Positions 9,372-18,973 are shown, counted from the first letter of the stretch. The stretch: 64,000 nucleotides of DNA from CAZSNH01 sp052388455 (GCA_052388455.1 JBQTIA010000063.1:1-64000); one strand, 5' to 3'. A program made the numbers and translations. Notes: generated by a model from the letters alone, not told the origin.

Positions 9372-10037
9372 GTGAAGAGAAGCCCCCAGACAATCGATTT
9401 CTTCGCCGCCGTCGCCGGCTCGCCGTCGCGAGTGGAGCTGGCGGCGGGAGCCGTGCTGTTGCGCGGCTATGCTCTTCCAGCGGTCGGTCAGACCATTGCG
9501 GCGCTCGACGTCCTCCTCGCCAAGGCCCCGTTCCGGCGCATGGTGACACCCGGCGGCTTCACGATGTCGGTCGCCATGAGCAACTGCGGAACGGCGGGAT
9601 GGATCACCGACCGCAAGGGCTATCGCTATTCGCCTGACGATCCGGAGACCGGTCGTCCCTGGCCCGTCATGCCGAAGCCGTTCTCGACACTGGCCCGCGC
9701 CGCGGCGGCGGCCGGCGGTTTCGACGGTTTCGCTCCCGACGCCTGCCTGATCAATCGCTATGAGCCGGGGGCGCGTATGAGCCTGCATCAGGACAAGGAC
9801 GAGCGGGATTTTTCACAGCCGATCGTCTCGGTATCGCTCGGGCTGCCGGCCAGGTTCCTCTTCGGCGGCATGAAGCGCTCCGAAAAGCCCAAGCGCGTGA
9901 CGCTGGAGCATGGTGACGTGATCGTTTGGGGCGGCGTGTCCCGCCTCGCCTTCCACGGCATCGATCCGCTGAAGGACGGCGAGCATCCGCTGCTCGGCCG
10001 CCGCCGCATCAATCTGACATTCCGCAAGGCGCTGTAA
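9372..10037 (+). CDS. alkB: AlkB, Fe(II)/2-oxoglutarate DNA dealkylase
   Basis: 221 residues from a GTG, close to the 216 of E. coli AlkB. AlkB oxidatively removes 1-methyladenine and 3-methylcytosine lesions. Iron ligands are visible as LHQDKD (His139, Asp141) and FHGID (His195). The 2-oxoglutarate-binding arginines fit Arg212 and Arg218 in RINLTFR, with the same spacing as Arg204/Arg210 of E. coli. The NRYEPGARMS block is also typical. An upstream in-frame extension to 9126 overlaps ada and is out-of-frame coding of that gene, so the GTG at 9372 is preferred. Confidence 0.95.
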   Translation: MKRSPQTIDFFAAVAGSPSRVELAAGAVLLRGYALPAVGQTIAALDVLLAKAPFRRMVTPGGFTMSVAMSNCGTAGWITDRKGYRYSPDDPETGRPWPVMPKPFSTLARAAAAAGGFDGFAPDACLINRYEPGARMSLHQDKDERDFSQPIVSVSLGLPARFLFGGMKRSEKPKRVTLEHGDVIVWGGVSRLAFHGIDPLKDGEHPLLGRRRINLTFRKAL

Positions 10038-10200
10038 TCTCTGCCGATGGCCGGACCGTTGAACCCGATCAACGACGCGAAACAAATGTTCTCGGGCGGG
10101 TGTGCCTCTGGCGCTATGCTGCCGCCCCAATTTGACCACGAGGCAACCAGAACTTCACTCGGACGTTGAATAATGGGTTCTCCGGCGGATCGGCGGCGGC

Positions 10201-11811
10201 GTGAAGATCAACAGCAACATCATCGCGAGCCTTTCTGCGGCCTTCACGCTGGCGACCTGTGCCGGACTTTTGGCAACCGCCTGGTTCGTGTTTCCGGCCG
10301 CCGAGCCCGCGAAGCGGCAGTCCCGTCTCGACACCAGTGTCTCCCCCAAGCCCGCCCCTGCTGTCACCCCGGCTGGCGCTGAAAAACGGGCTTCGGCAAA
10401 CCTCGCTCCCTCGGTTCCCGCACCGGTTTCCCAACCGCGCTTGCCGGCTCCGCTGCCAGCTGTCGAAGCTCGTGCCGTTGCGGCGCAGGAGCCCGTCGTC
10501 AAGCAGGAGGCCGCCGAGCTGGAAGTTCTGGCCGCGCGCAAGCCGCGCACCGAACCCTCCGAGGTTGGACCGAAAGCGCCCGAGTCCCAGTGGGACGGCA
10601 AGCCGCTGCCGCAAGACTCGAATATCGGCCAGCCGACGGTGCCGAACAAACCTGCAGCGCACCCGGCGCCGGCCGCGAAGTCAGTGCCAACCCCACCGCC
10701 GGCCGCTCCCGCTACGACCGCTCCCGCTTCGAACCCGTCCGAGCCGGCCGCCGCCGTCGAAACTCCGCCTCCACCTCCCATCGACGAATGGTCTCCAATC
10801 GAAATTGCGGACGCTCTCAAAGAATGCCTGAAGCTGCTCGGCCCCGTGGACGCCGAGATCGAGCCGGTCGACGCCATGCGCAAGGGACCGTGCGGGGCTC
10901 CCGCGCCGATCAAGCTGAAGAGCGTCGGCCGCGACAACAGAATCGAGTTCACCCCCGCCATCGAAGTGAACTGCAAGCTGGCGGTGGGTATCGCAGAATG
11001 GTCCGACAAGGTGTTGCAGCCGGCGGCCAAGTCGGTGCTCGGCAGCCGCGTCACGCGCATCAGCGGCGCCTCGGGCTATGCCTGCCGCAACCGCTACGGG
11101 CTCGCGAATGCGCCGCTCAGCGAGCACGCGCTGGCCAATGCGGTCGACGTGCCGGCCTTCGTTCTGGCCGACGGCCGCACGGTCAGGGTGAAGGCGGGCT
11201 GGGGTGCGACCGCACGCGACCTCCTCAAGGCCAAGTCGGAGGCGCTGGCCGCGGCGAAGTCCGGTGTGGCACCGAAGGCCGACGCTGCAAAGGCGACCGC
11301 CGAACAGGTTACTCCGGCAGCGGGTGCCAGGACTGTAGACGCCAGTCGGGATGCCAAGTCGAAGGACCGGTCGGGGATAGACCAGAAGGACCTGGAACTG
11401 GCTTCGAAGGACGCGAAAGCGAAGGGCGCAAAATCGAAAACCGGCAAGGGGAGGGACACCGGTTCGGATGCCGACAGCGAAGCGTCACAGCATGTCGATG
11501 CGGCGGACGATCGCCGCAAGGGGCAGCGCGGCGGGCGCGATCCCGCGGCCAAACTCGAAAAGGTGGCGGCTCTCAAGGGAGCCGGTGCGCAGCGGCTCGG
11601 CGCGGCTCCGGCCTCCGATGCCAAGCCTGCCCCGGCGCCGGAGGCTGTGGAGCCGGGCAAGGTGACCAGCGAGGGCAGGTTTCTGCGCCTGATCGCGAAA
11701 GGCGCCTGCGAGACCTTCGGCACCATGCTCGGGCCGGAGGCCAACGAGGCCCACCGCGACCATTTCCATTTCGACATGAAAGCCCGGCGCTACAAAGCCT
11801 ACTGCCAGTAA
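10201..11811 (+). CDS. Extensin-like (DUF/PF06904-type) secreted protein with an internal low-complexity insert
   Basis: 536 residues, GTG start. Residues 8-30 form a signal anchor, followed by a ~180-residue Pro/Ala-rich linker that probably spans the periplasm. The extensin-like C-terminal domain begins near residue 210 and contains SGYACRNRYG, LSEHALANAVDV and, at the very end, HRDHFHFDMKARR. Between GWGATARDLL (about 334) and the terminal block (about 493) lies a ~150-residue Ala/Lys/Asp-rich segment with repeated short charged stretches, so the domain is split by an insert. Ser/His/Asp/His positions recall LAS-type peptidoglycan peptidases (SEHALANAVD, HFHFD), but activity is unproven. 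Confidence 0.8.
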   Translation: MKINSNIIASLSAAFTLATCAGLLATAWFVFPAAEPAKRQSRLDTSVSPKPAPAVTPAGAEKRASANLAPSVPAPVSQPRLPAPLPAVEARAVAAQEPVVKQEAAELEVLAARKPRTEPSEVGPKAPESQWDGKPLPQDSNIGQPTVPNKPAAHPAPAAKSVPTPPPAAPATTAPASNPSEPAAAVETPPPPPIDEWSPIEIADALKECLKLLGPVDAEIEPVDAMRKGPCGAPAPIKLKSVGRDNRIEFTPAIEVNCKLAVGIAEWSDKVLQPAAKSVLGSRVTRISGASGYACRNRYGLANAPLSEHALANAVDVPAFVLADGRTVRVKAGWGATARDLLKAKSEALAAAKSGVAPKADAAKATAEQVTPAAGARTVDASRDAKSKDRSGIDQKDLELASKDAKAKGAKSKTGKGRDTGSDADSEASQHVDAADDRRKGQRGGRDPAAKLEKVAALKGAGAQRLGAAPASDAKPAPAPEAVEPGKVTSEGRFLRLIAKGACETFGTMLGPEANEAHRDHFHFDMKARRYKAYCQ

Positions 11812-11955
11812 CCACTCTCAAAATGCGTGCTGGCTATGGCTGAGGTGGGGTGCGCTTCCCACACCCCGACTCGGGTGCTATAGGGCTGGCGACCGTTGGC
11901 CCCCGCACGCTTTTGGCGGGCGCCCAGTCACATCCTGACTTCGAGGAGACGTCCC

Positions 11956-13467
11956 ATGGCCAAAAGCCCAATCGAGAGCGATTTCGGGCTCGCGCTGACG
12001 TTCGACGACGTGCTCCTGCTGCCTGCCGCCTCCGAGGTGATGCCTGGTGAGGTCGATGTCGGCTCCCGCGTTACCCGCTCGATGAAGGTGAAGATTCCCG
12101 TTCTCTCCTCCGCCATGGACACTGTGACGGAAGCCCGCCTCGCGATCGCGGTCGCGCAGTCCGGCGGTATCGGCGTCATCCACCGCAATCTCGACCCCGC
12201 CGCCCAGGCCGAGGAAGTTCGCAAGGTCAAGCGCTACGAATCCGGCATGGTGCTGAATCCGGTCACCATCGCGCCGACGGCGACGCTCGGCGAGGCGATC
12301 GAGCTGATGAAGGAGCACGGCATCTCGGGTGTGCCGGTGGTGGAGAAGGGAACCGGCAAGCTGGTCGGCATCCTGACCAACCGCGACGTACGCTTCGCCA
12401 CCAACCCCAAGCAGCGCATCTCCGAGCTGATGACCAAGGACAAGCTCGTCACCGTCAAGCGGGTGGTGAAAAAGGGCGGAGCCAAGTGGACCGTCGACCA
12501 GGGAGAGGCCAAGCAGCTCCTGCACCGCCACCGCATCGAAAAAATTCTCGTCGTCGACGACGACTACCGCTGCGTCGGTCTCGTCACGGTCAAGGACATC
12601 GAGAAGGCGGCGCGGTTTCCGCACGCCTGCAAGGACGATGACGGACGCCTCAGAGCCGCGGCGGCAACGACGGTCGGCGAGGACGGTTTTGAACGCACGG
12701 AGCGCCTCATCGCGGCCGGCTGCGACCTGATCGTCGTCGATACCGCGCACGGGCACTCCAAGCGCGTCATCGAGGCCGTGTCGCGGATCAAGAAGCTCTC
12801 GAACAGCGTGCAGGTGGTCGCCGGCAATGTCGCAACCGCCGACGCGACCAGAGCGCTGATCGACGCCGGCGCGGACAGTGTCAAGGTCGGCATCGGTCCG
12901 GGCTCGATCTGCACGACGCGCATCGTCGCCGGGGTCGGCGTTCCACAGCTCACCGCCATCATGGAATGCGCCAACGAGGCGAACAAGCACAACGTACCGG
13001 TGATCGCCGACGGCGGCATCCGCTTCTCCGGCGACATCGCGAAGGCGCTCGCGGCGGGGGCGGAATGCGTGATGGTCGGCTCGCTGCTCGCCGGTACCGA
13101 CGAGGCGCCGGGGGAAACCTACCTCTATCAGGGCCGCACCTACAAATCGTACCGCGGCATGGGCTCCGTCGGCGCCATGGCGCGCGGCTCGGCGGATCGT
13201 TACTTCCAGCAGGAAGTCAAGGATACCCTGAAGCTGGTTCCGGAAGGCATCGAGGGCCAGGTGCCCTACAAGGGGCCGGTCGACGGCGTGCTGCATCAGC
13301 TCGTCGGCGGCCTCAGATCCAGCATGGGCTACCTCGGTGCCAGGACGCTCGCCGATTTCCGCTCGCGCGCCAAGTTCGTGCGCATTACCAACGCCGGAAT
13401 GCGCGAAAGCCACGCGCATGGCGTCCTCATCACGCGCGAGAGCCCGAACTATCCGGGCAGCGCCTGA
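11956..13467 (+). CDS. guaB: IMP dehydrogenase
   Basis: 503 residues; ATG preceded by GAGGAGA. It oxidises IMP to XMP with NAD+, the first committed step to GMP. The catalytic loop GPGSICTTRIV has the nucleophile at Cys319. Two CBS domains occupy about residues 100-225 (for example GISGVPVVEKGTGKLVGIL). The phosphate-binding GGIRFSGDI and the mobile flap YRGMGSVGAM are present. guaA, the next enzyme, is 6.6 kb downstream rather than adjacent. The gene is separated from the extensin-like gene by 144 bases, so it probably has its own promoter. Confidence 0.97.
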   Translation: MAKSPIESDFGLALTFDDVLLLPAASEVMPGEVDVGSRVTRSMKVKIPVLSSAMDTVTEARLAIAVAQSGGIGVIHRNLDPAAQAEEVRKVKRYESGMVLNPVTIAPTATLGEAIELMKEHGISGVPVVEKGTGKLVGILTNRDVRFATNPKQRISELMTKDKLVTVKRVVKKGGAKWTVDQGEAKQLLHRHRIEKILVVDDDYRCVGLVTVKDIEKAARFPHACKDDDGRLRAAAATTVGEDGFERTERLIAAGCDLIVVDTAHGHSKRVIEAVSRIKKLSNSVQVVAGNVATADATRALIDAGADSVKVGIGPGSICTTRIVAGVGVPQLTAIMECANEANKHNVPVIADGGIRFSGDIAKALAAGAECVMVGSLLAGTDEAPGETYLYQGRTYKSYRGMGSVGAMARGSADRYFQQEVKDTLKLVPEGIEGQVPYKGPVDGVLHQLVGGLRSSMGYLGARTLADFRSRAKFVRITNAGMRESHAHGVLITRESPNYPGSA

Positions 13468-13494
13468 GGCTTGGCTGAAGAAAGACAATCCGAC

Positions 13495-13911
13495 ATGGAA
13501 TTGAGCATCATGAAGCCCGTCTTCGTTCAGGCGGGCCTGACCTTCTTCCTGCTCTTCTGGATGGCCAAGGAGCGGCTGCAGGCCCTCTACGCCGGCAAGA
13601 TCGCCCGCGGCGATCCGGGCGTGCGTCCCATCTGGCCGGGACGGGCCGGCGTGGTGTCGAACGCCTTTCACAATTCGCTCGAAATGCCGATGCTGTTCTT
13701 CGCCGTCGTGCTGTTTGCGATCTCATTCAAGGCGGTGGACGATGTGATGGTCGCACTGGCCTGGACTTATGTCGCCTGCCGTCTCGTCCATGTCGCCATT
13801 CACACGACCTACAACAAGATCAGCCATCGGTTTCTCGTCTATGCCGCGAGCAATCTGATGCTTCTCGCGATGTGGGTGAAGCTCGCACTGCACCTTCTGG
13901 CGGCCGGCTGA
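13495..13911 (+). CDS. MAPEG family membrane protein
   Basis: 138 residues from the ATG; a TTG 24 bases upstream is in frame but directly abuts guaB and lacks support. Four hydrophobic segments are spaced as in MAPEG proteins (membrane-associated proteins in eicosanoid and glutathione metabolism). It has the family's N-FHN-LE-P pattern in VVSNAFHNSLEMPMLFF and the arginine-rich RLVHVAIHTTYN block. Bacterial members are mostly uncharacterised, some being membrane glutathione transferases. It ends 3 bases before the rsmB-like start, so the two are likely co-translated. Confidence 0.85.
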   Translation: MELSIMKPVFVQAGLTFFLLFWMAKERLQALYAGKIARGDPGVRPIWPGRAGVVSNAFHNSLEMPMLFFAVVLFAISFKAVDDVMVALAWTYVACRLVHVAIHTTYNKISHRFLVYAASNLMLLAMWVKLALHLLAAG

Positions 13912-13914
13912 GCC

Positions 13915-15207
13915 ATGAAACCCGGTGCGCGGATCAGGGCGGCGGTCGAGGTTCTCGACGAGATCATCGGACGCCATCGGCCGACCGCCATGGTGCTGGC
14001 GGATTGGGGCAAGGCGCATCGGTTCGCGGGCTCGGGGGATCGCAACGCCATCGGTGGTATCGTGTACGACGCGCTGCGGCGGCGCTCATCCATCGCCTGG
14101 GTGTTCGACAATCCCTCGTCGCGCGCTCTGGCCCTCGGGGCCGCGGGTCCGGCGCTCGGACTATCGCCGGAAGATGTCGCCAAGTGCTGCGACGGGGCCG
14201 GTCATGCGCTCGACCCGCTGAGCGAGGCCGAGGTTGCGGCGCTCACGAAGCCGCTCGACGCAGCGCCCGATCCGGTCCGCGCCGATGTTCCCGAGTGGCT
14301 GTGGCCGAGCTTCGTGCGCGCGTTCGGAGAAAGCGCTGTTTCCGAGGGGCAGGCGCTGGCGGAGCGCGCGCCGACCGACCTCCGCGTCAACACGCTGAAG
14401 GCAACCTCCGAGAAAGTGCTGAAGGCGGTCCGCGAGACCGGGGCCGAGCCGTCACGTCACGCGCCGACCGGCATCCGCATCCCGGCTCCCATCGGCGCGG
14501 CCCGAACACCGAACCTGCAGGCCGAGGCGGCGTTCCAGGCGGGCTGGTTCGAGATCCAGGACGAGGGCTCTCAGCTCGCAGCCCTGCTCGCCGGGGCCGG
14601 CGCCCGTCAGCAGGTGCTCGATCTCTGCGCTGGCGCCGGCGGCAAGACTTTGGCGCTGGCGGCGGTCATGCAGAACACCGGGCAGATCTATGCCTATGAC
14701 GAGGATCGCAATCGCCTGAAGCCGATTTTCGAGCGCGTGAAGCGGGCTGGAGTCCGCAACGTGCAGATTCTCCGCGCCGGCGATCAGAAGGCTCTGGAAG
14801 CGCTCGGGCCGCGCTTCGATCTGGTGCTGGTCGACGCACCTTGCACGGGCACCGGAGTGTGGCGTCGCCGGCCCGAGGCCAAATGGCGGTTGAAGGCGGA
14901 GAGCCTGGTGCAACGGCAGCGTGAGCAGCAGGAGGTTCTGGCACTGGCCGGTCGCATGTTGAAGCCCGGTGGGCGTCTCGTCTACGTCACCTGCTCGGTG
15001 CTGCCGGAGGAGAACGTCGATAGCGTTGCCGCCTTCGTTGCGGAGACCCCGCGTTTCACGCAAGTCCCCACCGAAACGGTGTGGCGCGCTGCGCTGGCGT
15101 CAGAGCCGGTCACCTCCGCGGACGGCAGCCGGCAATCGCTGCAACTGACGCCGGGCCGACATGGCACTGATGGATTTTTCATCTCCGTCCTCACCGCCGC
15201 GACCTGA
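13915..15207 (+). CDS. RsmB/NOP family RNA cytosine-C5 methyltransferase
   Basis: 430 residues. The N-terminal half resembles the NusB-like RNA-binding domain of RsmB. The SAM-binding motif I is VLDLCAGAGGKT, and the two cysteines of this family appear as DAPCTGTG (Cys310, motif IV) and TCSVLPEEN (Cys360, motif VI). Together they define m5C RNA methyltransferases. The target is probably 16S rRNA, but alphaproteobacteria often carry two RsmB-like genes and the sequence does not say which this is. Start follows the MAPEG stop by 3 bases. Confidence 0.92.
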   Translation: MKPGARIRAAVEVLDEIIGRHRPTAMVLADWGKAHRFAGSGDRNAIGGIVYDALRRRSSIAWVFDNPSSRALALGAAGPALGLSPEDVAKCCDGAGHALDPLSEAEVAALTKPLDAAPDPVRADVPEWLWPSFVRAFGESAVSEGQALAERAPTDLRVNTLKATSEKVLKAVRETGAEPSRHAPTGIRIPAPIGAARTPNLQAEAAFQAGWFEIQDEGSQLAALLAGAGARQQVLDLCAGAGGKTLALAAVMQNTGQIYAYDEDRNRLKPIFERVKRAGVRNVQILRAGDQKALEALGPRFDLVLVDAPCTGTGVWRRRPEAKWRLKAESLVQRQREQQEVLALAGRMLKPGGRLVYVTCSVLPEENVDSVAAFVAETPRFTQVPTETVWRAALASEPVTSADGSRQSLQLTPGRHGTDGFFISVLTAAT

Positions 15208-15488
15208 GCGCCAGACTCGTTGCCGGCTCGAGCGAAAGCGGGTTCGCGCCACGCCTCCCGACAAGTTTCGGTTCTCCACAACTTGTCACTTGCAAAGCCG
15301 TAATCACGAAATAAGTATCCGTCGCAATGAGGCCAGAGGGGCCTCGTCGTGCTTGCGTCCGGCCGGAGGCCGGCAGCCGGGGGAAGCGGTGACGTGCCGC
15401 TCGTCTCAGCCTTCGGCGCCTGTGGTCCGGGGGACCTGTGCCGGCGCTCGATGCAGCGTCCGGACGCCAGAGGGAATGGTCGTCCATC

Positions 15489-17474
15489 ATGCCTACCCAG
15501 CCGAAGGCCCAATCGCCGGCCTCAGCGCCTCCACTCGCCTCAGCCAAGCCCAAGCGACCGAGACGGCCGAGCCCGCGCTCCTGCCTCGGCCCCGTCGCCG
15601 ATCTCGAGCAGCACCTGCCCGCCGAATGGTGGCGCAAGCTCTTCAATGCGCTCTACGTCAAAACCGACGGCGATGTCGTCGAAAACAACGAGAATACCCG
15701 CCGAGAGGTGGATTTCATTCTCGCCGCGGCGCCGGTGCAGTCGCACAGCCAGATCCTCGATCTGTGCTGCGGGCAGGGACGACATTGCCTCGAACTCGCT
15801 CGTCGGGGGTTCAAGAACGTCACCGGTGTCGACCGCTCGCGCTATCTGATCCGCCTCGCAAAAAAACGCGCGCAGAACGAAGGGCTGCAGGTCGTTTTCA
15901 AGGAGGGTGATGCGCGCAATCCGCGCCTTCCCGAGGCGACCTTCGACTGCGTTGCCATCATGGGCAACTCGTTCGGCTACTTCTCCAACAAGCTGGATGA
16001 CGAAAAGGTGCTGGCCACCGTCGGCAAGATCCTGCGTCCATCGGGACAGATCGTACTCGACATCACCGATGGCGCCTACATGGCCGACAACTTCGAGCGG
16101 CGCTCGTGGGAGTGGATCGACGAGCATCATTTCGTCTGCCGGGAGCGCTCTCTCGCCGCCGACCGGGAACGCCTGATCAGCCGCGAAGTCATCGTTCACG
16201 ACGAGATGGGTGTCATCGCCGACCAGTTCTACGCCGAGCGCCTCTACACCAAGGAGGGCATCGCCAAGCTCTTGGAGAAGTGCGGGTTCCGCAACGTCCG
16301 CCACCACGGCAGCGCGGAAGCACTCTCCGACCGCGATCAGGACCTCGGCATGATGGCGCGGCGCCTGCTGCTGACGGCGGATGCCCCGCAGCTTCCGGCC
16401 CGCAAGCCGAAAGGCAAGCTGCAGCGCATCGACGTGACGGTGCTGATGGGCGATCCGCGGCTCCCCGATGCGGTGAAGCGTGGCGGAGAATTCAATCCCG
16501 AAGACCACGAGACGATCCGCCGGCTCAAGGATGCCCTGTCGGAGCTGCCGGCCTTCAAGTTCCGCTTTCTCGACAATCACAAGACGCTCGAGCGGGATCT
16601 GACCGATCTCAGGACCGATCTCGTCTTCAATCTCTGCGACGAGGGGTTCAACAACGACCCCTTCAAGGAGCTGCACGTACCGGCCATGCTGGAGGTGCTG
16701 GGGCTGCCCTATACGGGCGGCAATCCGGCGGCTCTGGCGGCCTGCTACGACAAGGGCCTCGTGCGTGCGGTCGCCATGACGCTCGACGTGCCGGTGCCGC
16801 TCGAAACCTACGTCCGCCCCGGCGACCAGGGCGCCACCTTGCCCTCGGTGTTCCCGGCGCTGCTGAAGCCCAATACCGGCGACAGCTCGCAGGGCATCAC
16901 CAAGGACGCGGTCGTCAGAAACGAGAAGGCGCTACTCGACTATCTCGACAAGCTGCGCGCCGAGTTCCCGAAGCGCTCGGTGCTGGTGCAGGAGTATCTG
17001 ACCGGCTCGGAGTACTCGGTCGGCATGATCGGCAATCCCGAGCAGGGCCTCAGAGCCCTTCCCATTCTGGAAGTCGATTTTTCGAGGCTCGATCCGAATC
17101 TGCCGAAAATTCTCGGATACGAATCGAAGTGGGAGCCCGACAGCCCCTACTGGACACAGATCAAGTATCACGAAGCGAACCTGCCCGAACTGAGCCAGCA
17201 GCAACTCGTCGAGCACTCGGCCCGGATGTTCGAGCGGCTCGGGTGCCGCGACTATGCCCGCTTCGATTTCCGCGCCGACGCCAAGGGCGAGATCAAGCTG
17301 CTCGAGGTGAACCCCAATCCCGGCTGGTGCTGGGACGGCAAGCTCAACATCATGGCGGGCTGGCAGGGACTGCGGTACTCGGAGTTCCTGGGGCAAATTC
17401 TGCAGGCCGCCGTCGAGCGACTGAACGTCGTCGGCAAGGCGCAGCCGACGGCTCAGGTCGAGGCGGCACAGTAG
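15489..17474 (+). CDS. Fusion of SAM-dependent methyltransferase and D-Ala-D-Ala ligase-like ATP-grasp enzyme
   Basis: 661 residues from an ATG. After a Pro/Ala/Lys-rich N-terminal tail, a class I methyltransferase occupies about residues 35-300, with motif I ILDLCCGQGRH near 89. A short linker (LPARKPKGKLQR) leads to an ATP-grasp module from about 316 to 645, with VFNLCDEGF, LGLPYTGGN, VLVQEYLTGSEYSVGM and the magnesium/ATP-binding LLEVNPNPGW near 606. The second half looks like D-alanine-D-alanine ligases, but no ddl/mur genes are nearby and the canonical EVNTLPG motif is altered, so the substrate is unknown. Stop codon is TAG. The 281-base upstream gap holds GC-rich hairpins (GAGGCC/GGCCTC) and no gene. 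Confidence 0.88.
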   Translation: MPTQPKAQSPASAPPLASAKPKRPRRPSPRSCLGPVADLEQHLPAEWWRKLFNALYVKTDGDVVENNENTRREVDFILAAAPVQSHSQILDLCCGQGRHCLELARRGFKNVTGVDRSRYLIRLAKKRAQNEGLQVVFKEGDARNPRLPEATFDCVAIMGNSFGYFSNKLDDEKVLATVGKILRPSGQIVLDITDGAYMADNFERRSWEWIDEHHFVCRERSLAADRERLISREVIVHDEMGVIADQFYAERLYTKEGIAKLLEKCGFRNVRHHGSAEALSDRDQDLGMMARRLLLTADAPQLPARKPKGKLQRIDVTVLMGDPRLPDAVKRGGEFNPEDHETIRRLKDALSELPAFKFRFLDNHKTLERDLTDLRTDLVFNLCDEGFNNDPFKELHVPAMLEVLGLPYTGGNPAALAACYDKGLVRAVAMTLDVPVPLETYVRPGDQGATLPSVFPALLKPNTGDSSQGITKDAVVRNEKALLDYLDKLRAEFPKRSVLVQEYLTGSEYSVGMIGNPEQGLRALPILEVDFSRLDPNLPKILGYESKWEPDSPYWTQIKYHEANLPELSQQQLVEHSARMFERLGCRDYARFDFRADAKGEIKLLEVNPNPGWCWDGKLNIMAGWQGLRYSEFLGQILQAAVERLNVVGKAQPTAQVEAAQ

Positions 17475-17493
17475 GGGCGATGGAACAGGGGCG

Positions 17494-18426
17494 ATGGATC
17501 GGCCGGGCACGACCATCGCCGATGTCGCAGCGGACCTGCACTCGCGCATCGTCACGTTGTCCGATGGCCGGACGGCGGGCGTAGCGGAGTATGGCGATCC
17601 CGCCGGTCTCCCGGTACTGGCCCTGCATGGCGCCCCGGCCTGCCGGATGATGTTCGCCGTCGCCGATGCGGCGGCGCGCCGGCATGGCCTGCGGCTCATC
17701 GCTCCTGATCGCCCCGGGTACGGGCTGAGCCCCGTCGACCGCGACGGCACGCTCGTCTCGCGGACCGATTTCCACGCTCGCGTCGCCGAAGCGCTGGGGC
17801 TCGATCGCTTCGCTGTGCTGGCGATCTCTGGCGGAGCGCCTTACGCGGTCGCCCTCGCCGCCAAATTCGGCGCGCGAGTGTCAGCACTGGCGCTCGTTTC
17901 GCCGATGGGACCCGTCGCCGATACCCTCGCGACGACAGGCGGCCAATACGGTGGGGTGCCATTCCTGCAAAGGCGCTTCTTCCTGCATTTGCCGCGGCGC
18001 TGGCTATTTCCTCCGCTCGCCCAGCTCGCCGCGCGGCTGTTCATGGTTCTGCCGCGTGGATTTGGCGGCGGTCTGGCGAAAGTCTCCGGCGATCCCGACG
18101 CGCGCATTCTCGCCCGCCCCGAGGTGCGCGAAGCGATGATCGCCATGACGCGCGAGGCGGTTCGCGGCGGCGCGCACGGGGGCATCGCCGATCTCTGCAT
18201 CTATGGCCGCCCCTGGGGCATCGATGTCGCAGCGGTTTCGGCGCCGGCCATTCTCTGGCAGGGCAGCGCCGATCGTGTCGTGCCGGTGGCCGCGGCGCTG
18301 CATCTCGCCCGCCTGCTGCCGCGCTGCCGGCTGGTGCAACTGCAGGGCGCCGGGCATTTCTGGGTCTTCGAGCACCTGGACGAGGTTTGCGTGGCACTGC
18401 GCCAGCTCGTCCTGGACGAGCGGTGA
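17494..18426 (+). CDS. Alpha/beta hydrolase
   Basis: 310 residues. The oxyanion-hole region reads LALHGAPACR and the nucleophile elbow AISGGAPYA places Ser112 as nucleophile. The late Asp/His of the triad probably are in WQGSADRVVPVAA and GAGHFWVFEHL. No signal peptide is present, so it is likely cytoplasmic. The gene starts 19 bases after the fusion gene's stop and may be in the same transcript. The substrate cannot be inferred. Confidence 0.88.
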   Translation: MDRPGTTIADVAADLHSRIVTLSDGRTAGVAEYGDPAGLPVLALHGAPACRMMFAVADAAARRHGLRLIAPDRPGYGLSPVDRDGTLVSRTDFHARVAEALGLDRFAVLAISGGAPYAVALAAKFGARVSALALVSPMGPVADTLATTGGQYGGVPFLQRRFFLHLPRRWLFPPLAQLAARLFMVLPRGFGGGLAKVSGDPDARILARPEVREAMIAMTREAVRGGAHGGIADLCIYGRPWGIDVAAVSAPAILWQGSADRVVPVAAALHLARLLPRCRLVQLQGAGHFWVFEHLDEVCVALRQLVLDER

Positions 18427-18511
18427 ACCAACTGCCACGATATAGCGTTGATCGAGGCGAGGCGCGCGATTTGCCCGGCCGCCTCCAGGGCACAGGCATC
18501 ACATACCCGTC

Positions 18512-18964
18512 ATGAAATACCTGTCGTTGCTTCCCTTCCTGCTGCTCGTCGTCGCCGCCGCCACGACCGGAGCCTTGTTCATGCCGGGCGCCTGGTATGC
18601 GGGGCTCGCCAAGCCGTCATGGACGCCACCGGACTGGTTGTTCGGTCCGGCGTGGACGGTGCTCTACTTCATGATCGCGGTGGCCGGCTGGCGCGTCTGG
18701 CAGGCCGAGGGGCTTGGACCGGCGCTGGTGATCTGGCTCGTCGGCCTCGCATTCAATGCGGCGTGGTCGTACCTGATGTTCGGCATTCACCGGATCGATC
18801 TAGCACTGTTCGACGCCTTCGCGATGCTTGCCTCGATCATCGCCTTCATCCTGGCGGCGTGGCGCGTCGATGCCACGGCAGCATTGCTCTTCGTGCCCTA
18901 TCTGGCGTGGGTCTCTTTCGCGACCGTGCTCAACTACACCATCCAGCAGATGAACCCGACATAG
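18512..18964 (+). CDS. tspO: TspO/MBR family tryptophan-rich sensory protein
   Basis: 150 residues with five predicted membrane helices, the family's usual size. Characteristic motifs are LAKPSWTPPDWLFGPAWTV, FNAAWSYLMFG and VPYLAWVSFATVLNY. TspO binds tetrapyrroles and cholesterol-like ligands and regulates stress or pigment genes in alphaproteobacteria. The stop is TAG. A perfect 9-bp hairpin 10 bases downstream probably ends transcription. Confidence 0.95.
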   Translation: MKYLSLLPFLLLVVAAATTGALFMPGAWYAGLAKPSWTPPDWLFGPAWTVLYFMIAVAGWRVWQAEGLGPALVIWLVGLAFNAAWSYLMFGIHRIDLALFDAFAMLASIIAFILAAWRVDATAALLFVPYLAWVSFATVLNYTIQQMNPT

Positions 18965-18973
18965 ACCACGATC

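Noticed and set aside
15208..15488. Possible small RNA or gene upstream of the methyltransferase/ATP-grasp gene
   Set aside because: Only GC-rich hairpins and a weak promoter-like pair were seen; no open frame or known RNA motif.
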